In this document: positions 36,931 to 49,150 of the stretch, piece after piece | Position numbering within the stretch: position 1 is the first letter of the stretch | How the letters are laid out: every line of letters begins with the position of its first letter | Source: Pegea sp. RAD2-039 | Lineage: Eukaryota > Chordata > Thaliacea > Salpida > Salpidae | Assembly: GCA_034620365.1 (NCBI GenBank) | Contig: JAQGEQ010000338.1 | Coordinates: 428,252-492,251 of the forward strand | DNA length: 64,000 nt | Reading direction: 5' to 3' | Program-made: the position numbers and the translations under genes | The notes under the pieces: model-generated | Told to the model about the DNA's origin: nothing | The model's input: only the letters and a program-made list of their open reading frames with translations | The model's database searches: none

Positions 36931-37239
36931 AAGAATTTTCAAGAAATATTTATTTTGACAAAAAAATGAGGATTTAACTATTAGAAGATAGATTAAAATG
37001 TTGTTAAACCTTTTTGAAAATTATTTTGAAAATCAAACGAAAAACATTCTGAGTCTTATAATACTCTCAATTTACTATTTTAAAAACAAAAAGTCACATG
37101 GCTTTTGACTTAATCTAAATTTGTCAAAACGACGGTTAATTTTAATCTTAATTAAATAAAATTTCATAAGAAAATTAAACTTATTTGGTTTGTATAATAG
37201 TAAACTTATAAAAAACTTTCTTATCAACTTTAAAATCAA

Positions 37240-37515
37240 ATTTTCTATTTGAAAAATAATTTGCAACAAAATATTTATCAATAAAATTGTAAAATTAGTT
37301 TCATTTGAACTTGATCCCATACACTTCAGATTGCAACAATGTTTCTAAGAAATGAAAAGTAAAATAAACCTCAAACTTTCGTAAAGGATTGCAAAGTTTT
37401 AAAATTTGGAGTTAAATTACTTTACAACGAAACTTTAAGTAATAAATAAGTTTAATAACTTGAGTTATTATTCATCACAAAATATGTTTGTAAACATGTT
37501 ATTGGCAATATGACA
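37240..37515 (+). repeat. M1 module copy 9 (spacer)
   Basis: Z 37,240-37,285; A 37,305-37,335; B 37,400-37,430; C 37,490-37,515. Islet at 37,895. Confidence 0.75.
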
Positions 37516-37894
37516 GATTTTTTACTAATTGAAAACTTTTCATTCAACAAAACTATTATTTTTCTTTTTATTATCTTCTATTCGAAATCATTAAATATCA
37601 GATCGGCATTGCTGTTTTTTTTCTATCATGAGATAAAATATCAAATAGTAAAAATTTGTTTCTAAAATTTTAAAAGTTGTAAATTGTTGCCTTTGATATA
37701 TCAATTTACAAAAAGTAAAATTTACTTTTATGAATGGAAATTTTATGAATTACTATCCTTTTCTAGATTCTTAAAAAAAAACAAATATATTTAAATGTAT
37801 TATTTAATATCTTCTGTAAACTGAAAGTAATACCAAAAAAATATTAAAATTATAATAAATGATGTATTTTTGTAAGTGTTTTTTCGATAACTAA

Positions 37895-37915
37895 CCGTCT
37901 AGCGCCAAGTAGCGG
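37895..37915 (+). promoter_or_regulatory. Islet, double type
   Basis: CGTCTAGCGCCAAGTAGCGG after M1 copy 9. Confidence 0.45.
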
Positions 37916-37989
37916 AAAAGGGAACAGTTGATTTGGTTTTTGTAGATTTATCTTATAGTCTTGATTTGTTTACACTTTTTTGCAATATC

Positions 37990-38607
37990 TAAAAGAACAA
38001 AGATTTTAAATAGTCACAGTAACCAACGTACTATTAATTTTTAATTTATAAAATACTTAATATTTGAGTTAAACCAAGAAATAAAATAACTGTTTTTGAT
38101 AGAAGCTAAGTTTAATGATACTAGTTTAAAAAATATATATTTAAAAAAAAAAATAGATATTTTAGATAGTTTAAAAAAATAATATATTATTTACAAATCA
38201 ATTCGATTGTAATCTGAATTAACTTTTTGTTAATTTCTATGCAAAATAAAATTTTAGTTTATTTAAAAAAAGAATTAAAATTGAATCAAAAACAGTTATT
38301 CACAGTTTCTAAAAAAATAAATATATATTTTACAAGAAAATATCTTAAGTAAATTTTAAAGTGGTTTATTGCCATATTCAATACTGCAACAGAAATTTAA
38401 TGATAGTAAACAATTCAAAATAGCCTGACAAAAGCTTTCTAATTGACAACATTTCACAAAAAGTCTTTAGCATTTAACGTTATCTTTAGATTTTTCTATT
38501 AAACGTTTTTTAACATCTTTTAATGCTAAGTTTTCAGCTCTTTTCTTCGAGTTTTTGATGATTTGAAATAAATGTTTACCTGAAAAATATGTTATATATA
38601 AGCAGAT
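37990..38607. other. No gene or clear repeat
   Basis: A+T-rich sequence between the 37-kb copy and the LINE. No module or open frame supported. Confidence 0.55.
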
Positions 38608-39067
38608 ATATTTATTTATTTATTTATTACAATAAATGTGAAGGAGGGTGCCTAAAGAGAGCACCTATCGCTAACACACATTCTCACAAATTAGATCTAT
38701 TTGACGTGTAAACGAAAAAGTATATGACAATGAAGAATTGCACAGAATCATAGTATTGTAAAATAGAAAAATTCACAGTTTAGAAATGGCAATGTTGGCG
38801 ATGTTATAACAATTCAGCTTTTTCTTGAACAGCATAAGTGATTTTGACATGACAATCTCTGACGGCAGATTGTTCCATGTACTGATTGTGCGGTATGAGA
38901 AAAAACTTAATCTGGTTAACGTAGCTGGTGGAGTGGGCTTATTAAGATGTAATTTATGTCTTCTAAGTTGATATAACTTGAGGGAGGGACTAATGGAGAA
39001 AAAGTCATCAAACTGAAGATCAATTAGGTTGTGAATAATTTTAAAAATCAGAATAAGGTCGTATTTA
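38608..39067 (-). mobile_element. LINE 3' end, second copy, opposite strand
   Basis: Nearly identical by eye to the 3' part of the fragment at 43.92-44.60 kb. It begins at the codons for KYDLIL and ends in a (TAAA)n-like tail, seen here as TTTATTTATTTATT at 38,608-38,630. It is a shorter 5' truncation of the same family. The high similarity implies recent activity of this LINE in the genome. Confidence 0.9.
38773..39066 (-). pseudogene. LINE reverse transcriptase C-terminal tail, frame open
   Basis: 97 codons followed by TGA, uninterrupted but without a start because the element is truncated. It includes SFFSYRTISTWNNLPSEIV, the conserved ending of many CR1/Jockey-like ORF2 proteins, and a basic KKKLN near the end. 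It gives the intact reading for the frame broken in the 44.3-kb copy. Confidence 0.88.
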
Positions 39068-41480
39068 CAATATATACGACAATAAAAAAAATAAATTTTA
39101 ATATAAATAAAAAAATAAGCAAATACACTTTTGTAATCACTAAGCAGTGTTTTTAAATTGATCGATGGAAGTTTGGTGTTTAACTTTTTTTGGAAAGAAA
39201 ATTAAAATTCATTTTTAGATCTTTCTACCAGAAACCATTTTTCAGGAATAAAAATCATAATTTTAAGAAAATAAGTTTTTTTTTAACTTGGCTTTAAAAA
39301 TCAAAATATCTTTTTTCTTTCGAAAAATATTATTTATCCTAGATTGACTGCAGCAAATATACATAAAGCTGTAAGGTACCACTGTCAGCAAAAAATTATC
39401 TGGAAAACAAAGAGACAAATTTGATAAACGAAAGTAAATCTAATTCACAATTTTAAGTGGAATATAACTAAAGAAACTGATTTAGTTACTAGAAATACAT
39501 TTTATAAATTTGCATAAAGTGATAGAAACTATTGATTCCAAGTTTTTTATAAACCAAAGTTTCAAATTAGTTTTTATGTTAATATTGTTTATCTGTATGT
39601 CTACGTCAATAGTAAACTGCTTAACATAATCGTTTGATTGCAATTGTAGTTACAAAACTGAAGTTTCTTGTGTTTACTATGAAGTTTCGCAAACAACAAT
39701 TTCTAACATTTTCTATTGTATACTTTAAAATATAAATTTTCTATTTTTATAGACTTTATCTTATTTCTTCAGTATAAAGTTTGACATTTATAGGCCCACT
39801 TGACTAGTGTGTAGCGAGAACAAGTTATTTTGAATACTGTTTAATATGTTTGAAATGGATATACGCATGTCTTAAATAATAAATGGTTTTTGATTACAAA
39901 TGTAAAATTTTGATTTAGTGATTGTACTTGATTTTTATGGTATTAAAGATGCTTATAAATAGTTTGACCTTATAATTTAAACTTTTTTAAAAACAGAAAT
40001 AATATCAATAATTTAATTTTAGTAAAATTAATGTCAATATAAAATATTTTATATTTAATAATTGGTAAAGCTTTTTTGTGTGAATATAAGGTTGTTAGTA
40101 ATATCTTTTATTTATTTATTTTTTTTAGAATTATAACAGATGCGTTGTAAATACAATTTCTGCAATACTTTTTTAAGAGATATATTTATTTATAAGTAAT
40201 TCTATTTCTCTATAATATAAAATTTATTTATGCGAATAAATTTCATAAAAAAACAATAAATTGTAAGGTTGTTTTTTAGTTTCGCTAACTGACGCTTAAA
40301 GTATTTTTAAAAATTGAAATTTTTTGCAATTTAAAAAAATTTCATTATAAAATTTCTAAGAACAATTTTCATGTAATAACTTACTTTGCAATGTTTTGTT
40401 TAAAATGTACAAAGCAATTATACATTTTTTTATTTAAAAATAAAAAGCAATCAAAGATAAAGGTTTTATAAAGAAGTTTATGAATACCAAGTGTCAATAA
40501 TATAATTGCAAACTTATTTATTTGAATATTGAACGAAAAGATTCAAGTAAAAAACTAGTTTTTCTTTTGAAACTTGTGTTCTAAAATAGTAAACTACTAC
40601 ACATTAATAGTTAATTAAATTGTAATATTCATTTTTTAAACTTGTACTTGCTAAGAAATAACTACAGATATAAAATAGCAATAGTATTTCACAGTGATTC
40701 ACTAAATTCAGTATGAAAGTATTAAGATGAGATCTGTATCTAAGATGTTTAAAGAACTAAAAGTTCTGTAATAAATATTACATCATCATTAGTATCTTTG
40801 ATATTTGCACTGCTTAGTTATTTCAGTTCTGATAAACAATTTAAACTGATCAAAATTAGCGGATAATGTTTTTCACTGAATTAAAAAACCTTTAAAAATG
40901 AATAATTTGTTTTCAGATTAGTTTCTTAACTAAGTGAATAGTTTGGAAAAATTATACAACCTTCTAAGCAAGTCTATAAGACCAAAAGAGTCTTTAAGTA
41001 AACATAAACAATTTGTTAAAAAAATAACTAAACAACTTTTCAAGTCATTGAACGTAAAAATTTCTTTATTGTTTCAATATTGCATGTTCTTCTAATGAAT
41101 ACATTTAAGTGATTTTAAACTGAATTTTTTTGTTTCAACTGATAGTCTGTTAAAAATCTTTTGATTTCTTTATTTATACTTGAAGAAAATTCTCAATTAC
41201 TAAACTATGAAGCTTGATTAAGTTTCAAAAAATCATTACAAAAAATATTGTGTTCGAAAACGTTATGTGTGACGTAATCAAACAAAGATTATTCTCTAAA
41301 ATAACCAAATAATGCAAATTATAATTCACTAATAGTATATAAATATATAAAAATTATCTAACATATAAATATATAATATCATATACTAAATAAAAAACTA
41401 ATTTTAATCAACTGTTTTCATACAATACCTAAATAAGGTTAGAATAACATTAGTCAGATTAAATAGAACAATGAAAAAAT
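39068..41480. other. Longest stretch without recognised repeats
   Basis: I find no M1, M2 or islet here and no convincing exon. It separates the minus-strand LINE from the mosaic at 41.5 kb. A slightly less A+T-rich patch lies near 39,790-39,830. Confidence 0.5.
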
Positions 41481-42400
41481 TAATAAGTTTAATAACTTGA
41501 GTTATTATTCATCACAAAATATGTTTGTAAACATGTTATTGGTAAAATGACAGATTATTTACTAATTGATAACCTTTCTTTCAGCAAAATTAGTAATTTG
41601 CTTTTCATTATCATTTAATCGAAATCATTAAAAATCAGCTCGGCAATTCTGTTTTCTATCATGAGATGAAATATCAAACAAAATTGGTTTGCTTATACAG
41701 TCTTAAAAATTCATGTTTTATACAGTTTAGAATATATTGAATTTTGATTGTTTGATTAATTACAAAAATGCCGAAATTATAATTTTTTGTTCAGACTGCT
41801 TGCGCCATCTAGCGGATAGATTAAGTTTGCTACAATAATAAATATCTGAAACTTAAATAATCTCTTTAATCAATTGCTTTAAACTATCTTGAGGATTAAA
41901 ATTAGGCCTGTTTTTTAGTAAATAGTCTTCAAAATGTAAGTTAAGCACCAGAAGGTTTCATAATCTGAAATTAAGAAAAAGTATTTGAATGAAAATTTTA
42001 CAAAGAAGTTGTTTACAGTAGATGTAAAAGATATTTCGCTAGGCGAAAAATTAGGATCAATAGGATTATTTCAACAAAAAACTGAGATTTAATTGATTGT
42101 GATTCTCTTATCATTATTTATATAGTAACTAGAAAAAAGATTTTAAAGTGATAAAATTCCCTAACCACTGATATTGAATAATATTTTCAAATAAAAATTT
42201 CTTGAATCTACTTTAAGATATAAAAACTAAAATTTGTAGAGAAATATATATTTCAATATACAACTATATCAACAATAAACAATTTTAATTAAATTTATTT
42301 CAAAGGTTTTTTCTAAACAATTAATTGCTGTAAAGATACAGATATATTTTTAGCAAAATTAATATTTCTACTTAGATTTTAGAATTGAAAAAAAAACAAG
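41480..42400. repeat. Mosaic of three arm segments, one inverted
   Basis: 41,480-41,680 matches 37,450-37,630 directly (an M1 tail). 41,690-42,060 matches 8,080-8,440 directly. 42,090-42,390 matches 8,690-9,005 in reverse (directly to 49,970-50,280). Two segments that lie side by side in the arms are thus joined head to head near 42,070. Confidence 0.75.
41802..41815 (-). promoter_or_regulatory. CTCF-core-like site CCGCTAGATGGCGC
   Basis: Identical 14-mer to 8,175 and 50,769, in the 41.5-kb mosaic. Confidence 0.5.
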
Positions 42401-43922
42401 CAGAAAATTTATCCAGATTTTTAAACATTAAGCAGCAAATTTTGTACTTATAAATATATATATTTAATACTATATATTAAAATTACAAAAAAAGATTACA
42501 AAAACAAACTTTTTGATTATTTTTATATTTACCAGCTTATTAGTTCTATAAGTGTTATTTGTTTTTTAAACACTGTGGAGAGTTGTACGAGTTTTTGACA
42601 AAACTAATATAAAATTGAACACTTTTTAGTTTGGGATAATCTTTAGAAATACAATACATAGAGAAAGAGATTTGTATGTTTTTTAACCTAAACAAAAATA
42701 GTTTAAATCCTGGTTTAGTGCTTTTTTCCTTACAGTGATAAATCAGTGTTTAACCCACAAACACTAGAATAAAAATCCTTTTTATTAAGAAATTTTTAGG
42801 AGTATCTACCATCCGCTTGCAAACTTGGTTTGTTTTGGTAATTAATTTGAAGTCGACTAAATGTCGATATAACCATTACTAATGTATTTAAAAATGTTAG
42901 TTTGAAATTCATAAATTTATATCTGATAGATTCTCTTTTGTTTTATAATATTTTTTAACTTTAGTTATTTGAAAGTGTAATTTTATCAAGCTAAAACTTC
43001 ATTATTATTCACAACAAAATTATTTGATTTAACCAATTAAGTGTATCTGTGATTGACAGAAAGAAATCAAAATTAAGATTTATTAAAGAAAGAATAGAAC
43101 TACTTTAAAAGTAAATGTAAAATACAATCAATTCTAAATCAAATCAAATTTTATAAAACAAACTAGAATAAGAAGATGAGCAAAGTGAATTTAGAAGTTT
43201 AATTTTCAAACTTATCAAAATTACTTTGCTAAGAATAAATATACAATGGAAATCTTTATTTTATAATTAATAATCTTAAAATTTTCTTATTAGTTTTTAA
43301 CAATGAAAATTTTTTTAAAAACTTTATTTTAATTTACAAAATAATTTTAACACAAACAAATCAATATTTTTTAATTTTTACTCTTTTTGTAATCTACAGT
43401 AGAAAAACAAATTTAATTAAGCTATTTTAGGTTAAAATAATTATTTTCATGGTTTTGATAAGAACTTTTTCCAAAATTTATCATCTTGTACAAAATATAG
43501 AAAATTATTTTTAAAAAGAAAAACATCATCCAATTTATATTTAAAGGTGGTTTTCTTGAAAGTTAGTATTTAATGTTTATTTTTTTGCTTTAAAAAAGCT
43601 CATTTTAAAGTGTTTAAACTATAATAATTATTATAAACTTTTAGTATTACGATTGTAGTTGAGGATTTATTAAGCTAAAAAATAAACATCTGAACTTTTA
43701 AAAAATGTTACTAACAGAACAATAAACATTAAAAATGATTGTTAAAATTTTGCTGTGAAGTAGAAAGTTCCACATTTTGGTAAAACAACAAGATTAAAAT
43801 ATAAAAGTTAAAAATATTTAGACAAAATTTTTCTCTTTGGGTTATAAATTGTTATGGTTATAAAATTTTTATAAGAAAAATCTATAAATAGTTTATTTTT
43901 TACCTTTAAGTAATTCACTTTG

Positions 43923-44402
43923 GATATAACCTTCGTCAACCTTTTCAAACTGTACATACGCCCTATTCTTGAATACAATGTCAGTGCATGGATGCCATAT
44001 CAAGTTGGTGATATCAGAAAAATCGAATCTGTTCAGGCCACATTTACGAGATTGGTTTGCAGGAAACTTAATATCAAATACGAGAGTTATAAGCATCGTC
44101 TCAGCTTCTTCAATCTAGATACTTTGGAAATCCGCAAAATTAAATACGACCTTATTCTGATTTTTAAAATTATTCACAACCTAATTGATCTTCAGTTTGA
44201 TGACTTTTTCATTAGTCCCTCCCTCAAGTTATATCAACTTAGAAGACATAAATTACATCTTAATAAGCCCACTCCACCAGCTACGTTAACCAGATTAAGT
44301 TTTTTTCTCATACCGCACAATCAGTACAAGGAACAATCTGCCTTCAGAGATTGTCATGTCAAAATTACTTGTGTTGTTCAAGAAAAAGCTGAATTGTTAT
44401 AA
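43923..44402 (+). pseudogene. LINE reverse transcriptase C-terminus, frameshifted
   Basis: The frame encodes LYIRPILEYNVSAW, the thumb-region motif of LINE reverse transcriptases, then the C-terminal tail. Against the sister copy at 38.8-39.07 kb it has lost one codon near 44,203. It has also gained a T in the run at 44,300-44,306 (7 T instead of 6). The extra T shifts the frame, so the family's usual SFFSYR...WNNLP end is read out of frame and the protein stops at 44,402. It is dead and 5'-truncated. Confidence 0.88.
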
Positions 44403-44600
44403 TATCGCCAACATTGCCATTTCTAAAATGTGAATTTTTCTCCTTTACAATACTATGATTCTGTGCAATTCTTCACTGTCATATGCTTTTTCGTTTACAC
44501 GTCAAATAGATCTAATTTGTGAGAATGTGTGTTAGTGAGAGGTGCTCTCTTTAGGCACCCTCCTTCACATTTATTGTAATAAATAAAAATAAATAAATAA
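43923..44600 (+). mobile_element. LINE (non-LTR retrotransposon), 5'-truncated 3' end
   Basis: The fragment starts inside the C-terminal part of a reverse-transcriptase ORF, continues through a short 3' UTR and ends in an AATAAATAAATAAAT tail, the hallmark of CR1/L2/Jockey-like elements. Compared with two other copies of the surrounding repeat (near 15,830 and 62,365), the sequence joins after TAATTCACTTTG and resumes at TTTTTATATTATTAT. About 10 bases of the empty site are missing and no target-site duplication is seen. The insertion is therefore later than the duplication of the locus. Confidence 0.9.
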
Positions 44601-45134
44601 GTTTTTATATTATTATGAATTATTTAGTTATTATATAAAATTAATTTAATGTTCATAAAAGGTATAATTGTTAAACTTATTTATTTATATTTTCATGAAA
44701 TAAAGTTTCAGATGAAACTGTATATAAAACAGATTTTAGTGATACCCTAAAAAATTTTATGTAATTATTTGAAAGCTAGAACCCCTTTTCAAATTGTTTC
44801 ACATTATCAGTGGCATGTTTACAAAAATGAAACAAACTTTTGACCTAAATGATTTTTATCGTAATATCTGTAAATAATAGAAGTTCACTTTATTTAAATT
44901 ATACACTAATTATATTTTTCATAAAAAGTATTTCAACTCCAAATTATAAAAATAAAATAGATAAACAAAAAATAAATCTTGTATATCATATATATTTATT
45001 ATAAGACAAGACTTCAGAGATGAATGCTTTATCGTTATTTTTACGTTTATACAACTTGTAACTTTTATCTTAGGTTTTTGGTATCGTGGAGTTCTACGTG
45101 TGATTTTTTATGAAAAAACAGTTTTTGATAATTA

Positions 45135-45340
45135 GATGCAAAAGTCCATCTTGCAAAATATATTAACAAAAATTATCTGCATACAATCTTATGTTTATGG
45201 TATCTTTAAGTTTTTGGTGAAATTTAATCAATTGATAATGGTATTGAAAATATTATTGTTATAAAGAAAATATTGACTCAAATTAAAAACAAGTATCAGT
45301 AACATAATTACTTTAATTTTTGTAGTTTTAAAAAAGATTA
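45135..45340 (+). repeat. M2 module (right arm)
   Basis: Hairpin GATGCAAAAGTCCATC (one mismatch) at 45,135-45,150 and G block at 45,186-45,215. Confidence 0.7.
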
Positions 45341-45504
45341 AAACTTTTTCATGGGATTACTTAATAAAATCAAGATCAGTAAGATATTGAATCATTGATG
45401 TAAAATATTACCTATATCGTCAACTCAACTTCAAAATTAAATATTTAAACTAAATACACTAATAGATAATACAAAATAGTAACTATTATCTTTTACTTTT
45501 CTTT

Positions 45505-45815
45505 GTCAAAAAAGAGTTTAACATAAAAAATACCGAATAAAAATTAACCAATTTGTTTAAACTTGATCCCACAAACTGTAGATTGTAACATAGTTGATAT
45601 AACCGAAAAGTTCTGGAAGTTCTTAGATGATTGTACAGATCGAATTTATGACCTACTTTAAAGTTGAAATACTTTCAACAGAAATCGATTAAGTAACTAA
45701 CAAGACTACCTTGAGTTTCAATTCTCTGCAAGTAGCAACATAAAATTGATTTAAGTTGAAATTTTATTATTTTGACGGAAACATGTAACTGATAATTTGA
45801 CAGAATGTTTACAAA
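45505..45815 (+). repeat. M1 module copy 10
   Basis: Z near 45,510; A 45,554-45,583; B 45,662-45,690; C 45,781-45,812. Part of the M2-M1-islet unit 45,135-45,986. Confidence 0.8.
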
Positions 45816-45970
45816 AAGAAAAACAGTTTTAGCGAAATTAGAATTTTTATAAATGAAATTTTAAATACATTTTTCATTCTGAATAATTAAAAAACTTTCT
45901 ACTTTGGATAGTTTAGTAGAAATAAGTTTTAAAAGAAACTTTACAAACAAATATTTCAAAACTTTCCTTT

Positions 45971-45986
45971 TCCGCTACTAGGCGCA
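45971..45986 (-). promoter_or_regulatory. Islet, double type, worn
   Basis: TCCGCTACTAGGCGCAAG on the plus strand, at the end of the 45-kb unit. Confidence 0.4.
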
Positions 45987-48279
45987 AGAGGGAATAGTTT
46001 TGTTGACCCGATGTTTAATTTCGATTGAATGATATTAAAAAGTAATAGGGAAATAGAAATGTTGCTGCTTAATTTTATTCATCTGAAATATTAGTAAAGA
46101 TACTTATTGTGTTAGATTAAAGTTTTTATATTTGAAAACATTCTGTTATATTATAATTCTGTTATTTAATGCAATTTTAGAAGATTGTTCTCAAGAGTAA
46201 TTTTGATAATAGCTTAACGACATAAGTTTATTTTTTGTGAGTTAAGTTCCATTTCTGGTCTTTTTAAAAAAGGAGATATTTGTATGAAAACGCCTTTTCT
46301 AACTAAAGCATATACAGTTTAATGAAAACAAGACAAACAGATTACTACAAGTAAAATAATTCAATTTTACAAACAAAGTTATAACTTTAAATCTTCTGAA
46401 ACTTGTAGAGAATTTCTGATTAACTTTATAAAAAAAAAGTTGCTAAATATTGTTGACGTCGAAAAAGTGTTTAACTATTGAGAAACATTAAGAACCTTTT
46501 TTGCAAAGAAAAACTTTTTGCTTTAAAATTATTAGTGGTTCTACTTATATTTTAGAATGAAAAAAAAACAAGTAAATTTTAAAACTAATTTTATATTTTT
46601 CATTTCTTCTTAATGAGTTACTTTTGTATAATTTTAGTTTAATTTTTTTTTGATGAGTTATTTTTCTATACACAATTTATTTGAAATTTGAAAAAATGAA
46701 AATTATTTGTCAACAAAAGTTTGTTCAATAAAATTATAAACAATATTCTCCTAAAGTTGATTCAAAAACTCTAGATTGCAACAAACTGATAAGAAATGAA
46801 AAGTAAAGAATATTTCAATCAGCATTTAGGTTTTTAGCTGATTATAAATTTGGAGTTAAATTACTTATAAACAAAACTTCATTTATTAAGTAAGTTGAAT
46901 ATCTCAAGTTTTCATTCTTTATAAAAGTTGACATACAAAATCTGTATTGTTTTAAACCTATTAATATTATTGTGTTTGATAATTACGAATCAAAAATTTT
47001 CTTTGAGTAAAATAAGTATTTCTAATCAGAGTTTTAGCTAAAATAGAGAGTTAAGAAGCAAATTTAATATTTATAAATAATAAATTACTACTTTAACGTT
47101 AATAATACCATATACTTTGTTTCTGTAATTATTAATCAAAATAAAGTGAAAGTAATCTTGTAATCAACAAAACAATTTATGTTATTTAGCCAATGAAGGT
47201 TGCTGTAAGTGGTAATTACAAAATTCCTCAATGATATTAAACTCTTAAATAAATAAAGTTTGATTTAGTTTTTCTAGTTTTTTTGGTCTAAAGAAATTGC
47301 TTGTGATCTACTGAAAAAAACTTACTGTAAAAATCTAAAAATATGAAAATATTTTTAAAATAACTTTGAGCACGTTTTTTTCTTAAAATTTGTTTCAACA
47401 GTTGTATAACTTACTCAAATCTGAAGGATGTCAGTTATAAGGCCTCTGTACTCAAATTAAGATTTTGTAAATACGAAAAAAGACTATATAACTTATGTTA
47501 GAAATCTATGTTGTTGATTTTTATTGAAAACAAGGTAAGCTTGATATCAGTATTTTTTTGTTGAGTAATTGTTAGTAGTTTCATATACAATTTCAATCAT
47601 AATTATAACTCATAAAAAAAGGACCCTAAATCAAAATGATTAGATAAAAGAAATTTTTAAATGATTAGCTTCAAAAACTGGTTAGATCCTTGTATATTAT
47701 TTCTATATTATCTATATGAAATAACAATTCGACTACACAACAGTTGTTCAACCAATCATCAATTTTTTTTACAAATTTGTAAACTGCTATTGAAAGTTTA
47801 TAAATTATATTTACTATGAATCATACGATGGCAGAATTTTTTGGGAATAAAATTAAAATATGTAAAAATGGTTTAAGTTTGTTGCTTGTGGTGCTAGAAA
47901 TCTAAACGAGTTTAACATTTTTTAAAAAAGTACATTATAATCGGTGTACAAAATTACTGCATGTAATACTAAAACATGGTAAATTCTTTTGCTTTTAATA
48001 AAGCAAGTTGTTTTAAGCTAATTTAAAATCTCAGACAATGCCAATCGAAAAAGTGTTACTAAATATATAGGTGTTACTTAAATAAAGAACATTTGCAGCT
48101 AAGATTAGAAATTATATTTATTAAGGAAACTAAATTTTATATAAATTCTGATGTTATTTGAAATAATTAGTTAATTTGAAATTTCATTTTGAACGATTTA
48201 GCTCTGTATAAAAATATTTACAAAAATTAGTGTTTGTATTACAAAAATAAAATAAAAATTTGAAGAATAAATTAATGCA

Positions 48280-48800
48280 GAACAAATTTGAACTATTTTA
48301 TAATATTCTACAAAATTATCAAAAAGTAAAAATTTTTATTGTAAACTTTTTAGAAAAATGTAGAATATCTCTTAACTGTAAACTATAAAGACTAACTTTA
48401 CAAATAAAAGATACTAAATAAAACTTTAACAAACTGATATAGTTGTGTTTTAATGTAAAATATGTAAAAAATTTTAATCGAAATCATAAGAGCATAGTGT
48501 ATAAAATTCAAAACTCAGAAATATTTAGTAGATTGAAAAATCTGTATGTCAAAATACAAACAAAGGTTTTCTGAATATAAAATTGATTTTATTTGTTAGT
48601 CTTTTATTTTTCATAAATTTGGAACCAAAATCTCATATCGTTATAATATTTAATTTATCAACATCTTTATCAAAAGCTAAAAATCCTATTTCTTTTTTAA
48701 CATCAAATTAAAACTAATTTTAAAACTGACGTAATACAAATTTCTAAACACTTTTTTTATATCTTGTTACAATCGTAAATTATTCTTTTGAATGAAATTA
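48280..48800 (+). repeat. Three-copy segment, copy 3 (right arm)
   Basis: IR-A mate of 10.14-10.64 kb. At its left edge (about 48,230) the right arm lacks about 1.4 kb that is present in the left arm. Confidence 0.78.
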
Positions 48801-48845
48801 AAGGAAATTTTACAGTTTCTTTTGACTCTTAAAATTTTAATTTAT

Positions 48846-49150
48846 TTTTGTCAACAATAAGTTATAATTAAAACTAAAATAATTTTTTGTTTTAAATTAA
48901 AGCCACAAACTGTAGATTACGACAAAGAAGTAAATAAGGATATTAAAATAAAAGTTTTACGCTAATATTCATAGAGCTTGAATGAACCATTTTGGAGTTG
49001 AAATACTTTTCAACGAAAAAAATCAATTAATAACTAAGTTCATTAACTTGAACTTCCGGTTATGCAAAAGATAAGATAAAAATAATTTAGGTGAAAAATG
49101 TATATCGATGTTATAAACATATTGTTAATATTGTTACAAAATGTTTTCAA
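48846..49150 (+). repeat. M1 module copy 11
   Basis: Z 48,846-48,870; A 48,897-48,920; B 48,992-49,020; C 49,115-49,150. A further partial Z-A pair lies at 49,185-49,262, mirroring the left arm. Confidence 0.75.

Larger units (their letters stand above)
36930..37990 (+). repeat. Spacer copy of the 5.9-6.8 kb segment
   Basis: Direct relative of 5,900-6,830 and therefore inverted to 52.13-53.03 kb. It contains an M1 copy and the islet at 37,895. It lacks the ~60 bases that follow the GGCAATTCTGTTTT stretch in the left-arm copy. Confidence 0.82.

Noticed and set aside
37075-37320. Open frame of 81 codons on the minus strand
   Set aside because: The 6.0-kb relative gives a different, shorter frame. 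It is the reverse of M1 blocks Z and A.
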